NCBI GenBank assembly: GCA_023459495.1
Contig: JAEWTL010000026.1
Span: forward strand, 62,001 to 126,000
Reading direction: 5' to 3'
DNA from: Bacillota bacterium
GTDB taxonomy: Bacteria > Bacillota > Clostridia > Christensenellales > SZUA-584
Length of the DNA stretch: 64,000 nucleotides
Below, in pieces: positions 8,356-15,731 of this stretch (positions within the stretch are counted from its first letter, which is position 1; each line of letters begins with the position of its first letter). Made by a program: the position numbers and the translations under genes. The notes below the pieces were generated by a model. That model saw nothing but the letters and a program-made list of their open reading frames with translations. It was not told the DNA's origin and ran no database searches.

Positions 8356-9902
8356 ATCCGCACATCGACGCCCCGTGGCGTATTGCCTGCCATAAGGTCC
8401 ACTGCTTCACCTGCATTGATAACGGTGGTTCGTCTCTCCAGCTTTGCAAACCGTACGCCTGCCAACCGGTACCCGCTCGCTTCCACAACCTGTGTCAGCA
8501 TCGCGGACTTACTCTTAAACATCTCAGCCGCATCCATCTGCTCCAGCCGGAACTCGAGCGATATGCTGCCTCCCGCTTCCCGGATCAGTGTTTCAGTCCG
8601 CCCGATATGCCGCGTATCCAGCGCCAGCAGTATCGATGTTCCCGCGGTATCCGCTTCTTCTTTACGCCCCTTCCGATTCCGGAAGACGTACAACTCAGCA
8701 GTCTGAAATTCCCCTGCCTGGTCCATTACCGGCAGCTGCATATGCTCAAACCGCAGGGTTCTGTCGGCAAGCTCCATCTGCCGCAGGGTCTGATCCGTGC
8801 GTTTGAGACATGCTTCTATATCTTTGATATCGGATTGAACCACCATAGACTTTAGCGCACTTAACGCGCGTGGCAGCTCGCGGGACATTTTTTTCATCTC
8901 CGCCCCATCCCGATCATCAAATCGATAAGTAGTGTCCCGGATCGTTTCGACGATTCGCTCGGCTGAAGTCCTCGCTTCCATAGGGAGCTCGGCTTTCACC
9001 AGAGGGCCGTGCACAGCAGTTTGCACAAATTTTGGTGTCACTGTTTCTTCCTTTACGAGCATTCCGATGTTCTGCGAAACATCAGTCTCATTTTGGATCA
9101 CTGCATGTTCTGGCAGTGTCGGCTTGTCCATTTTTGAGATATTATTTTCTGCTGAAGGCAAAACCGCTGTGTTGCCAGCCGCAGGCGTCTCCTGTGTCTC
9201 CCCTTCGCGTCTGATTATAATCATCTCTCCATCAAGGGTCGGACTCTGTACTATTGTGGAATGCTTCGCGTCGGTCTGAGATAACGTAGCACTTTGCTCT
9301 CGCTCAGGTGCATTGTCTTGCACTTGGTCTGCATTGGCGCCTTGCGGTGCCACTTCTCCGGCCATCGTGGCTTGAGGCGCATCATCAGACTGCATAACGC
9401 TGCCGAGGATATGTCCTAAAAGCGCACCAATCCCTTCTCCATGAGCAAGCTGCGTCAGGGCAGAAATATTCTCAGATGTATCCGGGATATTATTCTCGTT
9501 CAAAAAAATCGCCATCTCGGCATCCATACCCGGATTTCTTTTAAGCGTAGACAACATGTCTGCCAGCATTCCCGGCGACGCCTGCTGCGCTTTATTTTCA
9601 GCTGCGGTAAAAAGATCTTTGTGTGAAACGTTCATTATATATAACGTAGAGCGCTCGTCGTTTTTCCCGACCATGGCTTCAAGCGTATCACCTTCAGTAA
9701 GGCCGAGATCTCCCTGCATCAGCGCGCTGAGCAGCATTCCCTCACCCGTGCGAAGCTTCAGTGTTTCTCCCTCAATCCGTTCTATCAGGGCTATAATGAT
9801 ATCGCCGTTTTCCAAAATCGAAGCGGTTGGCAGCGTTGCGACCATTTTTGAAACGCTGCCCGTACGATCTGTCAAGGTGATCCCGTTAGCCGTTAAATTC
9901 AT
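8352..9902 (-). CDS. FliK-like / YlqG-like flagellar hook-length-control-type protein
   Basis: A 516-residue soluble protein. ATG 9902 is preferred because AAGGAG lies 6 bases upstream; an in-frame TTG 39 bases further up is possible. The N-terminus describes a beta-rich domain, residues about 130-340 are polar and repetitive with low conservation, and the last about 140 residues form a folded domain (PVMDQAGEFQTAELYVFRNR, GSISLEFRLEQMDAAEMF) like FliK C-terminal domains. Pairing with the FlhB-like gene mirrors ylqG-ylqH of Bacillus. It is the first gene of the leftward operon. Confidence 0.65.
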   Translation of the reverse strand: MNLTANGITLTDRTGSVSKMVATLPTASILENGDIIIALIERIEGETLKLRTGEGMLLSALMQGDLGLTEGDTLEAMVGKNDERSTLYIMNVSHKDLFTAAENKAQQASPGMLADMLSTLKRNPGMDAEMAIFLNENNIPDTSENISALTQLAHGEGIGALLGHILGSVMQSDDAPQATMAGEVAPQGANADQVQDNAPEREQSATLSQTDAKHSTIVQSPTLDGEMIIIRREGETQETPAAGNTAVLPSAENNISKMDKPTLPEHAVIQNETDVSQNIGMLVKEETVTPKFVQTAVHGPLVKAELPMEARTSAERIVETIRDTTYRFDDRDGAEMKKMSRELPRALSALKSMVVQSDIKDIEACLKRTDQTLRQMELADRTLRFEHMQLPVMDQAGEFQTAELYVFRNRKGRKEEADTAGTSILLALDTRHIGRTETLIREAGGSISLEFRLEQMDAAEMFKSKSAMLTQVVEASGYRLAGVRFAKLERRTTVINAGEAVDLMAGNTPRGVDVRI

Positions 9903-9982
9903 CGCTTCTCCTTGTATGCCTGATACCTTCATCCAGTTCAAAATAAACCTTACATAATATTTATCGGAATATTTTAAAAAGT

Positions 9983-10009
9983 TAATAGTGAATCAAAAAG
10001 TGACGATAT
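9983..10009 (+). promoter_or_regulatory. SigD (sigma-28)-like promoter for cheC-cheD-cheY-cheA
   Basis: TAAT at 9983-9986 is followed, after exactly 15 bases, by GACGATAT at 10002-10009. The Gram-positive SigD consensus is TAAA-N15-GCCGATAT, so three of four and seven of eight positions match. It lies 37 bases before the cheC start in the divergent gap 9903-10046. A partial match (TCCGATAA) is seen on the opposite strand near 9962-9969 but lacks a well-spaced -35 box. Confidence 0.65.
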
Positions 10010-10046
10010 ATTTATTGTGAACAAGAAACTGAAATAGGAATTGCGC

Positions 10047-10670
10047 ATGTTTGAAATTGAAAAACTGAACGTAAACGAACTCGACTTTTTCAGGGAACTG
10101 GAGAATGTGGGCGCGAGCCATGCGGCTACCGCGCTTTCTGTTCTTCTTTCCCGCCCTGTAGCCATTCGTGTGCCTCAAATTAAGCTCTGTGAGTACAACG
10201 AAATATGCGATATCCTGCATGGCCCGGAAAACGTTGTTGCGGGCCTGCTGGTGGGCATCTCTGACGACATCCGCGGCTTTATCCTGCTGGTGCTTGATGA
10301 AGCAGACGCGCAGGAATTGATCAACGTTGTTATCAGCGCAATGGCCGGTGACGACATTCCGGAGTCAGAGCGCGAAGCGCTTGCTGCTTCAGCGCTAAAA
10401 GAAGTTGCGAATATGCTTATCGGTGCTTATATCACAGCCATCTCCGAACTAACCGGTCTTCGAATCAACGTTTCCGTTCCCGAGCTCGTCATTGATATGG
10501 CCGGAGCCATTATGAATTTGGTCGCAGTCGCTTACGGAGAATTCAGTGACCACGCGTTGTTTATGGAGACAGAGTTCTGCGAACAGTCAAAAAACCTGTT
10601 CGGACATTTTTTCCTTGTTCCTGACGCAGAATCTTACGAAAAGTTGTTAGAGAAAATGGTAAGTGGTTGA
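10047..10670 (+). CDS. cheC: CheY-P phosphatase CheC
   Basis: A 207-residue protein starting at ATG 10047 (GGA 8 bases upstream; an in-frame TTG two codons earlier is possible). It shows the two helices carrying the CheC/FliY/CheX phosphatase signature: FRELENVGASHAATALSVLL near the N-terminus and ALKEVANMLIGAYITAI near residue 120. CheC dephosphorylates CheY-P and binds CheD. Its stop overlaps the cheD start by one base, as expected for partner proteins. Confidence 0.95.
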   Translation: MFEIEKLNVNELDFFRELENVGASHAATALSVLLSRPVAIRVPQIKLCEYNEICDILHGPENVVAGLLVGISDDIRGFILLVLDEADAQELINVVISAMAGDDIPESEREALAASALKEVANMLIGAYITAISELTGLRINVSVPELVIDMAGAIMNLVAVAYGEFSDHALFMETEFCEQSKNLFGHFFLVPDAESYEKLLEKMVSG

Positions 10671-11218
10671 TGAATATCTATACGAATGCTGAAACGCAGG
10701 CCGCACAAGCCTCGGACAAGCTGGCGGCTGTTGGAAAGACATACACTCTAGGCATCGCGGAGCAGAAGATTGGGCGGGCCCCGGACAAGCTGGTTACGCT
10801 GGGGCTGGGCTCATGCGTCGGAGTCGCGTTATTCGATCCAGTACTTAAACTGGGCGGTATGATACATATCATGCTCCCCTCAGCGCCAAGCAGCGGACAG
10901 GTTTCAAACCTGTCAAAGTTTGCGGATACTGGTATTCCCGAACTGCTGCGACAGATGATACAGTCGGGTGCGAGAGCTGGCCGGCTCGTGGCCAAGCTTG
11001 CGGGTGGTGCGCATATGTTCAACACCATGTACAACACTGATGTGCTGAATGTTGGGGAGCGTAATGCGCAGGAATGCCGAAGAATACTGAAAGCCAATGC
11101 GATTGCTATCGCAGCCGAGGATACGGGTGGAACCAACGGTAGATCCATCGAATTCTGCTGCGAGACCGGCGTACTCCAGGTTCGCACTGTTTCGCCCAGA
11201 AGCATACAACTGCTGTAA
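10670..11218 (+). CDS. cheD: Chemoreceptor glutamine deamidase CheD
   Basis: A 182-residue protein starting at ATG 10670, overlapping the cheC stop (TGATG). CheD deamidates receptor glutamines and modulates CheC. Catalytic elements are visible: LVTLGLGSCVGVAL with nucleophile Cys49 and GGMIHIMLP with His66. AKLAGGAHMF is the third conserved block. The N-terminal 25 residues are a family-variable extension. Confidence 0.96.
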   Translation: MNIYTNAETQAAQASDKLAAVGKTYTLGIAEQKIGRAPDKLVTLGLGSCVGVALFDPVLKLGGMIHIMLPSAPSSGQVSNLSKFADTGIPELLRQMIQSGARAGRLVAKLAGGAHMFNTMYNTDVLNVGERNAQECRRILKANAIAIAAEDTGGTNGRSIEFCCETGVLQVRTVSPRSIQLL

Positions 11219-11251
11219 TAAAAATTTTCATTGATATAACAGGAGGAATTT

Positions 11252-11608
11252 ATGAAAAAGGTACTCATCGTCGACGACGCCGCATTCATGAGGGTGTCCA
11301 TCAAGAATATGCTCACCAAAAACGGATTTGAAGTCATCGGCGAAGCGGAGAATGGTAAGGTTGCCATACAAAAATATCAGGAACTTTCACCGGACATCAT
11401 TACGATGGATATCACTATGCCGGAGATGGACGGGCTCGCCAGTTTGAAAAAGATCCTCTCCCTAAATCCCGGGGCCAACGTCGTGATGATATCCGCTATG
11501 GGACAGGAAAGCATGGTCCGCGAGGCGGTGCTGTCCGGCGCCAAGGGGTTTATTGTCAAACCGTTCAAGGAAGATGCCATGCTCGCAGCATTGGGAAATC
11601 TTAAATAA
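11252..11608 (+). CDS. cheY: Chemotaxis response regulator CheY
   Basis: A single receiver domain of 118 residues preceded by AGGAGG. The acidic pocket is VDD at 8-10, the phospho-acceptor is Asp53 (MDITMPEMDG), the switch hydroxyl is Ser81 in VVMISAMGQ, and the conserved lysine is Lys103 in IVKPF. There is no output domain. Phosphorylated CheY binds the flagellar switch. It sits directly before cheA. Confidence 0.96.
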   Translation: MKKVLIVDDAAFMRVSIKNMLTKNGFEVIGEAENGKVAIQKYQELSPDIITMDITMPEMDGLASLKKILSLNPGANVVMISAMGQESMVREAVLSGAKGFIVKPFKEDAMLAALGNLK

Positions 11609-11631
11609 GATAAGGCATAAGGAGGCGCATC

Positions 11632-13623
11632 ATGTCGTCAGGCGATTCCATGCTGGATATTTATCTGTATGAAAATGACCAGCTTTTAGAAAAATTCGAG
11701 TCGATCATGCTTACCTGCGAAAGTGCAAACGCTTTTTCAGAGGAAGATATTGCGGAAATATTCCGGATATTGCACACCATCAAAGGGTCGTCTGCAATGA
11801 TGAATTTTGAGGGCGTCGCCAATCTTTCGCACGCGCTTGAGGACCTGTTCGACCATATGCGTGCCAACCCCACCAACGCAGACGATTATCCCGGCATCAG
11901 TCAGTTGTCTTTTGAAACACTCGACCTCATTCGCTCGGAGATTGAAAAAATCCGGGCAGGCAGTCCGCCGGACGGCGATGTATCCCCCACGATCAAACGT
12001 ATCCGGGAGAATCTCGGTATGCTTCAACGTCATGAAGCTTTGCCATCTCCTCAGGCCGACACGGCCTATATAGAAGGAGGAAAGCCCGGCCAGGTTTCCG
12101 GCGCTCATTGTTATGAAGCAAAGATTTTGTTCCAGGCAGAATCCAGAATGGAGAACATCCGCGCATTCGGAATTGTGAAGTCAATCGAGAGCCTGTGCGC
12201 CGAGATCTCCACGCTCCCAAAGGATCTGCTGGGCGAGAATGCTGCCGATGAGATTGCTCTGAATGGTTTTACGCTGTACATGCGTTCAAATGAAGAAGCA
12301 AGTGTGCTGAAAAATAAAATCCGCGAGGCTTTCTTTATCCGAAGCCTGGAATTCCGTGAGCTGAACACGGCTGAAGCTGAAAAGATACTGGGATCATCAG
12401 AAACAAACAGCAAAAAAGCTGCGCCAATCAAAACAACCGAAATCGCCAACGCGGCCAAGCAGAACTATATGAACGTCAATCTTGGCAAGCTGGATACTCT
12501 CATGGATCTTGTCGGCGAAATCGTTATCACCGAGTCGACCGTAACCAAGAACCCGGAAGTCGTCGATCTTCATCTGGAAAGCTTCGAAAAGGCTTCGCGG
12601 CAGTTGCGCAAGCTTACAGACGAGCTGCAGGACATTGTCATGTCTATCCGTATGGTGCCGGTATCCGGCACGTTCCATAAGATGGAACGGATCGTCCGTG
12701 ATATGTCTGTAAAAATTGATAAAAAAGCACGGCTTGTTATCGTCGGCGAGGATACTGAGCTGGATAAAAACGTGCTCGACAACCTTTTTGATCCGCTCAT
12801 GCATATCGTACGCAACGCCATGGACCACGGTCTGGAAAGTGCCGATGACCGTATCGCGCAGGGAAAGAACCCTGTCGGCGAGATCGTACTTGAAGCCCGC
12901 AACTCCGGCAGTGATGTGCTCATCACCATCTCGGACGATGGTCGGGGTCTTAACCGCGAAGCGTTAATTAACAAAGGCATCGAAAAAGGCTTGGTGAAAA
13001 AGGACCGTTCGGAAATAACGGATAAAGAAGCCTATTCTCTGATATTTGCCTCCGGATTTTCGACCCGCGAACAGGTTACCGAATTCTCCGGTCGGGGCGT
13101 CGGTATGGACGTGGCGCTGAAGAACATTGAGAAGATCGGCGGCGCACTCTCTGTAGACAGTCAGCCCGGCAAAGGTATGCGCGTCTCCATACGCATCCCG
13201 CTCACGCTCGCCATCATTGACGGCATGCTCGTATCGGTCGGCAGTTTTACGTATATCGTCCCGCTGCTCTCCATCCGTGACTCCTTCAAGCCGCAAAAGA
13301 AGGACCTCATCAAGGATCCTTCCGGCAACGAAATGATCTGGCTGCGCGGCGCTTGTTATCCGATTCTCCGGCTGCATGAGATGTTCAAAGTTGAGACAAA
13401 CGTGACAGACATATGCGAAGGCATTCTGGTGTTGGTGGAATCACAGGCCTATTCATACTGCCTGATGGTCGATAATTTAGTCGGTGAGCAGCAAACCGTA
13501 GTCAAACCAATACCTGCGTATATAACGAAAAACTTCCCGGAAATCAAGAGTATGGCCGGTTGTACTATATTAGGTGATGGAAGTATCAGTTTGTTACTAG
13601 ACATAAACGGTCTGATGAGCTAA
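11632..13623 (+). CDS. cheA: Chemotaxis histidine kinase CheA
   Basis: A 663-residue kinase with complete domain order. P1 (about 1-125) carries phospho-His48 in ILHTIKGSSAMMNF. A P2-like response-regulator-binding domain is at about 160-255. P3 dimerisation helices begin at NLGKLDTLMDLVGEIV (about 284). The P4 ATPase has the N box NAMDHGLE, the G1 box DDGRGL and the G2 box GRGVGMDV. P5, the CheW-like regulatory domain, occupies about 530-663. AAGGAGG precedes the start. It couples receptors to CheY and CheB. Confidence 0.98.
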   Translation: MSSGDSMLDIYLYENDQLLEKFESIMLTCESANAFSEEDIAEIFRILHTIKGSSAMMNFEGVANLSHALEDLFDHMRANPTNADDYPGISQLSFETLDLIRSEIEKIRAGSPPDGDVSPTIKRIRENLGMLQRHEALPSPQADTAYIEGGKPGQVSGAHCYEAKILFQAESRMENIRAFGIVKSIESLCAEISTLPKDLLGENAADEIALNGFTLYMRSNEEASVLKNKIREAFFIRSLEFRELNTAEAEKILGSSETNSKKAAPIKTTEIANAAKQNYMNVNLGKLDTLMDLVGEIVITESTVTKNPEVVDLHLESFEKASRQLRKLTDELQDIVMSIRMVPVSGTFHKMERIVRDMSVKIDKKARLVIVGEDTELDKNVLDNLFDPLMHIVRNAMDHGLESADDRIAQGKNPVGEIVLEARNSGSDVLITISDDGRGLNREALINKGIEKGLVKKDRSEITDKEAYSLIFASGFSTREQVTEFSGRGVGMDVALKNIEKIGGALSVDSQPGKGMRVSIRIPLTLAIIDGMLVSVGSFTYIVPLLSIRDSFKPQKKDLIKDPSGNEMIWLRGACYPILRLHEMFKVETNVTDICEGILVLVESQAYSYCLMVDNLVGEQQTVVKPIPAYITKNFPEIKSMAGCTILGDGSISLLLDINGLMS

Positions 13624-13637
13624 AATCATATACAGCT

Positions 13638-14711
13638 ATGAGATATATTGCTATTAACAACTTGCGTCCCGGCCAAAAGCTCGGGACAAGCCTTATATTG
13701 CCTAAAGGCGCAGTACTGCTTCGGAGAGGCAGTACGCTTACCGCTTCTATTATAAACAATCTTGCGAGACTCGGATATCAGGGCCTTTATATTGAAGACG
13801 AACTTTCCGAAGGCCTTGAAATCACGGATGTCATCAGCAATGAATTGCGGGTAAAGACACAAAATGAATTACAGCGGATGTTTTATAATGTTGAAAGCAA
13901 TATTACATCCAATGTTAAAAAGCAGGTCAGTAATGTCAAAACCATGGCCAAGGACATCGTTGACGAAATCCTCTGCAACCGGCACGCCATGGTCAACATC
14001 ATTGACTTAAGGTCCTATGACGACTACACTTACGGCCACAGTCTGAACGTCACCGTGCTCGCCGTGGTGTTGGGTACTGCGCTCAAGTTAAGCAGAAATA
14101 CAATCTATGAACTTGCTTTAGGCGCTCTGGTGCATGATATCGGCAAGATGTTTACCGAAAAGCAAATACTGAACAAGCCCAGCCGACTGACGCCAGAGGA
14201 GTTTGAAATCATTAAGAAGCACAGCGAACTGGGTTATTCGTATCTGGCAGAAAAGCTGGATATCCCGGAGCGATCCACCATTGTAGCGTTGCAGCATCAT
14301 GAGCAGCATAACGGCAACGGATATCCCAACGGACTTTCGGGTGAGGATATCAGCTTATTCGGCCGCATCGTTTCTGTTGCAGACGTTTACGATGCGCTCA
14401 CTGCCGACAGGCCTTATCGGAAGGCGATGCTCCCCTCTGATGCGATCGAGTATATCATGGGCGGCTACGACACCATGTTCGACCCCAAATGTGTTCAGGC
14501 TTTGGTGAAAAAGGTAGCCCCCTACCCCATTGGCACCTGTGTTAAACTCAGTACAGGCGAAATTGCCATTGTCGTGAAAAATTATGAGGCCACCAGTCTG
14601 CGGCCGTTGGTAAAGTTGATTGAAGACGGTAAGCCGTCAAATCACTACATCAACTTGTCGCACGATCATTCTGCGCTGAATATTACCGTCAAGGAAATTA
14701 TTAATCTGTAA
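13638..14711 (+). CDS. HD-GYP domain cyclic-di-GMP phosphodiesterase
   Basis: A 357-residue cytoplasmic protein. The first 110 residues form a variable N-terminal region with no receiver or membrane segment. The HD-GYP domain follows: YGHSLNVTVL, the metal-binding HDIGK at about 172-176, and the HHEQHNGNGYPNGL signature including GYP, then SVADVYDALTADRPYR. The family hydrolyses c-di-GMP. It begins 14 bases after cheA with only a weak ribosome site, so it may be translationally coupled. Context suggests a link between second-messenger turnover and motility. Confidence 0.92.
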   Translation: MRYIAINNLRPGQKLGTSLILPKGAVLLRRGSTLTASIINNLARLGYQGLYIEDELSEGLEITDVISNELRVKTQNELQRMFYNVESNITSNVKKQVSNVKTMAKDIVDEILCNRHAMVNIIDLRSYDDYTYGHSLNVTVLAVVLGTALKLSRNTIYELALGALVHDIGKMFTEKQILNKPSRLTPEEFEIIKKHSELGYSYLAEKLDIPERSTIVALQHHEQHNGNGYPNGLSGEDISLFGRIVSVADVYDALTADRPYRKAMLPSDAIEYIMGGYDTMFDPKCVQALVKKVAPYPIGTCVKLSTGEIAIVVKNYEATSLRPLVKLIEDGKPSNHYINLSHDHSALNITVKEIINL

Positions 14712-14788
14712 AATCAGTTGACGTGAGCCATCTATCTATCTTGCCGACTGTTTATTAATATTACCTATATATAATCCAAGACTGTTGT

Positions 14789-15373
14789 TTAACGGCGAGA
14801 ACCTGCTGTTATGTATTTCTCATCGTCACTTATCGCTACATCGCTGGAAAAGTACGGATCAAACAATTGGCAAAGCGCCGAGATTTCCGGCAGAGGCCGC
14901 GAAACGGCGTCCGCACGCCCTGCATGATGCAGCATCAACGCAGCACGGCTCATGCCATGCGCGATGCATAGCCGTCCTCCCGGTACGACAAAAGGCGCGA
15001 GACGCGCGATCAACCGGCTTGGGTCAGAAAAATGTGGCAGCGCGTTGTAGACAATACAACAGTCGTATTGAGTATCCAACTGGATTTCCTCAATATCCGC
15101 GCACCGCACTTCAATGTGAGACTGCGGAAATTTTCTTCGCGCAATACGTACCATTTCTGAAGAAATGTCCACCCCTGTTACCAGTGCCACACCGCGTGCC
15201 AGATAGTCCTCGAACAGTACGCCTGTTCCGCAGGCGACATCCAGCACGCGCGCATTTTGGCACACCCCGGCTGCATCCAGTATTGCATCGATCTTATTTT
15301 GGCAGCGGACCATTCGCGCATCCCAATCCGGCGCATGGCTGTCAAAATAGGCTTGTATCTCCGCTTTGTTCAA
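14789..15373 (-). CDS. Class I SAM-dependent methyltransferase (substrate unknown)
   Basis: A 194-residue protein with the Rossmann methyltransferase pattern: VLDVACGTGVLFE (motif I), VTGVDISSEMV (acidic loop) and CCIVYNALPHFSDP with VPGGRLCIAHG (motifs IV-V). The N-terminus (YFDSHAPDWDARM) is like UbiE/BioC-type enzymes. It lies 16 bases downstream of hypA in the same direction and may be the last gene of the hyp operon. The substrate cannot be deduced. Confidence 0.85.
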   Translation of the reverse strand: MNKAEIQAYFDSHAPDWDARMVRCQNKIDAILDAAGVCQNARVLDVACGTGVLFEDYLARGVALVTGVDISSEMVRIARRKFPQSHIEVRCADIEEIQLDTQYDCCIVYNALPHFSDPSRLIARLAPFVVPGGRLCIAHGMSRAALMLHHAGRADAVSRPLPEISALCQLFDPYFSSDVAISDDEKYITAGSRR

Positions 15374-15389
15374 ATACGCCTCACCACTG

Positions 15390-15731
15390 TCAGCATGCTA
15401 TTATTTCCTTGATCATGAACTCACGTCCGCCCAGCAGTTCCCACGCCGTTCCGCCGCAGGATGGACAGACACGATGATGCTCCAGTATGTTGAATACTCT
15501 GCCGCATGTGCTGCACCGCCCGTTGCCCGGCAGCACCTCAATCTTGAGCCGGGTATCTTCCAGCATTGTGCCGTAGGAAGCAGCGGGGTAACACTGCTCA
15601 ACATAGTACGGAACCACTGAGGACAGCTCACCGATCTGCAGCACCAGCGTCTCCACCTTTGTCAGCTGCTGTTTCCGGGCGATCTCTTCCACCATCCGCA
15701 CAACTTCGGCAACGATGCCCAGTTCATGCAT
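15390..15731 (-). CDS. hypA: Nickel metallochaperone HypA
   Basis: A 113-residue HypA protein, which with HypB delivers nickel to [NiFe]-hydrogenase or other nickel enzymes. The N-terminal MHE supplies the nickel-binding His2. The zinc site is formed by two CxxC pairs, Cys73/Cys76 and Cys89/Cys92. The start overlaps the end of the preceding 913-residue gene by 8 bases. No hydrogenase structural gene is in the window, so the client enzyme is unknown. Confidence 0.95.
   Translation of the reverse strand: MHELGIVAEVVRMVEEIARKQQLTKVETLVLQIGELSSVVPYYVEQCYPAASYGTMLEDTRLKIEVLPGNGRCSTCGRVFNILEHHRVCPSCGGTAWELLGGREFMIKEIIAC

Noticed and set aside
14712..14788. Terminator between the HD-GYP gene and the convergent methyltransferase gene
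   Set aside because: The 77-base gap is AT-rich but no convincing stem with a T-run could be formed.
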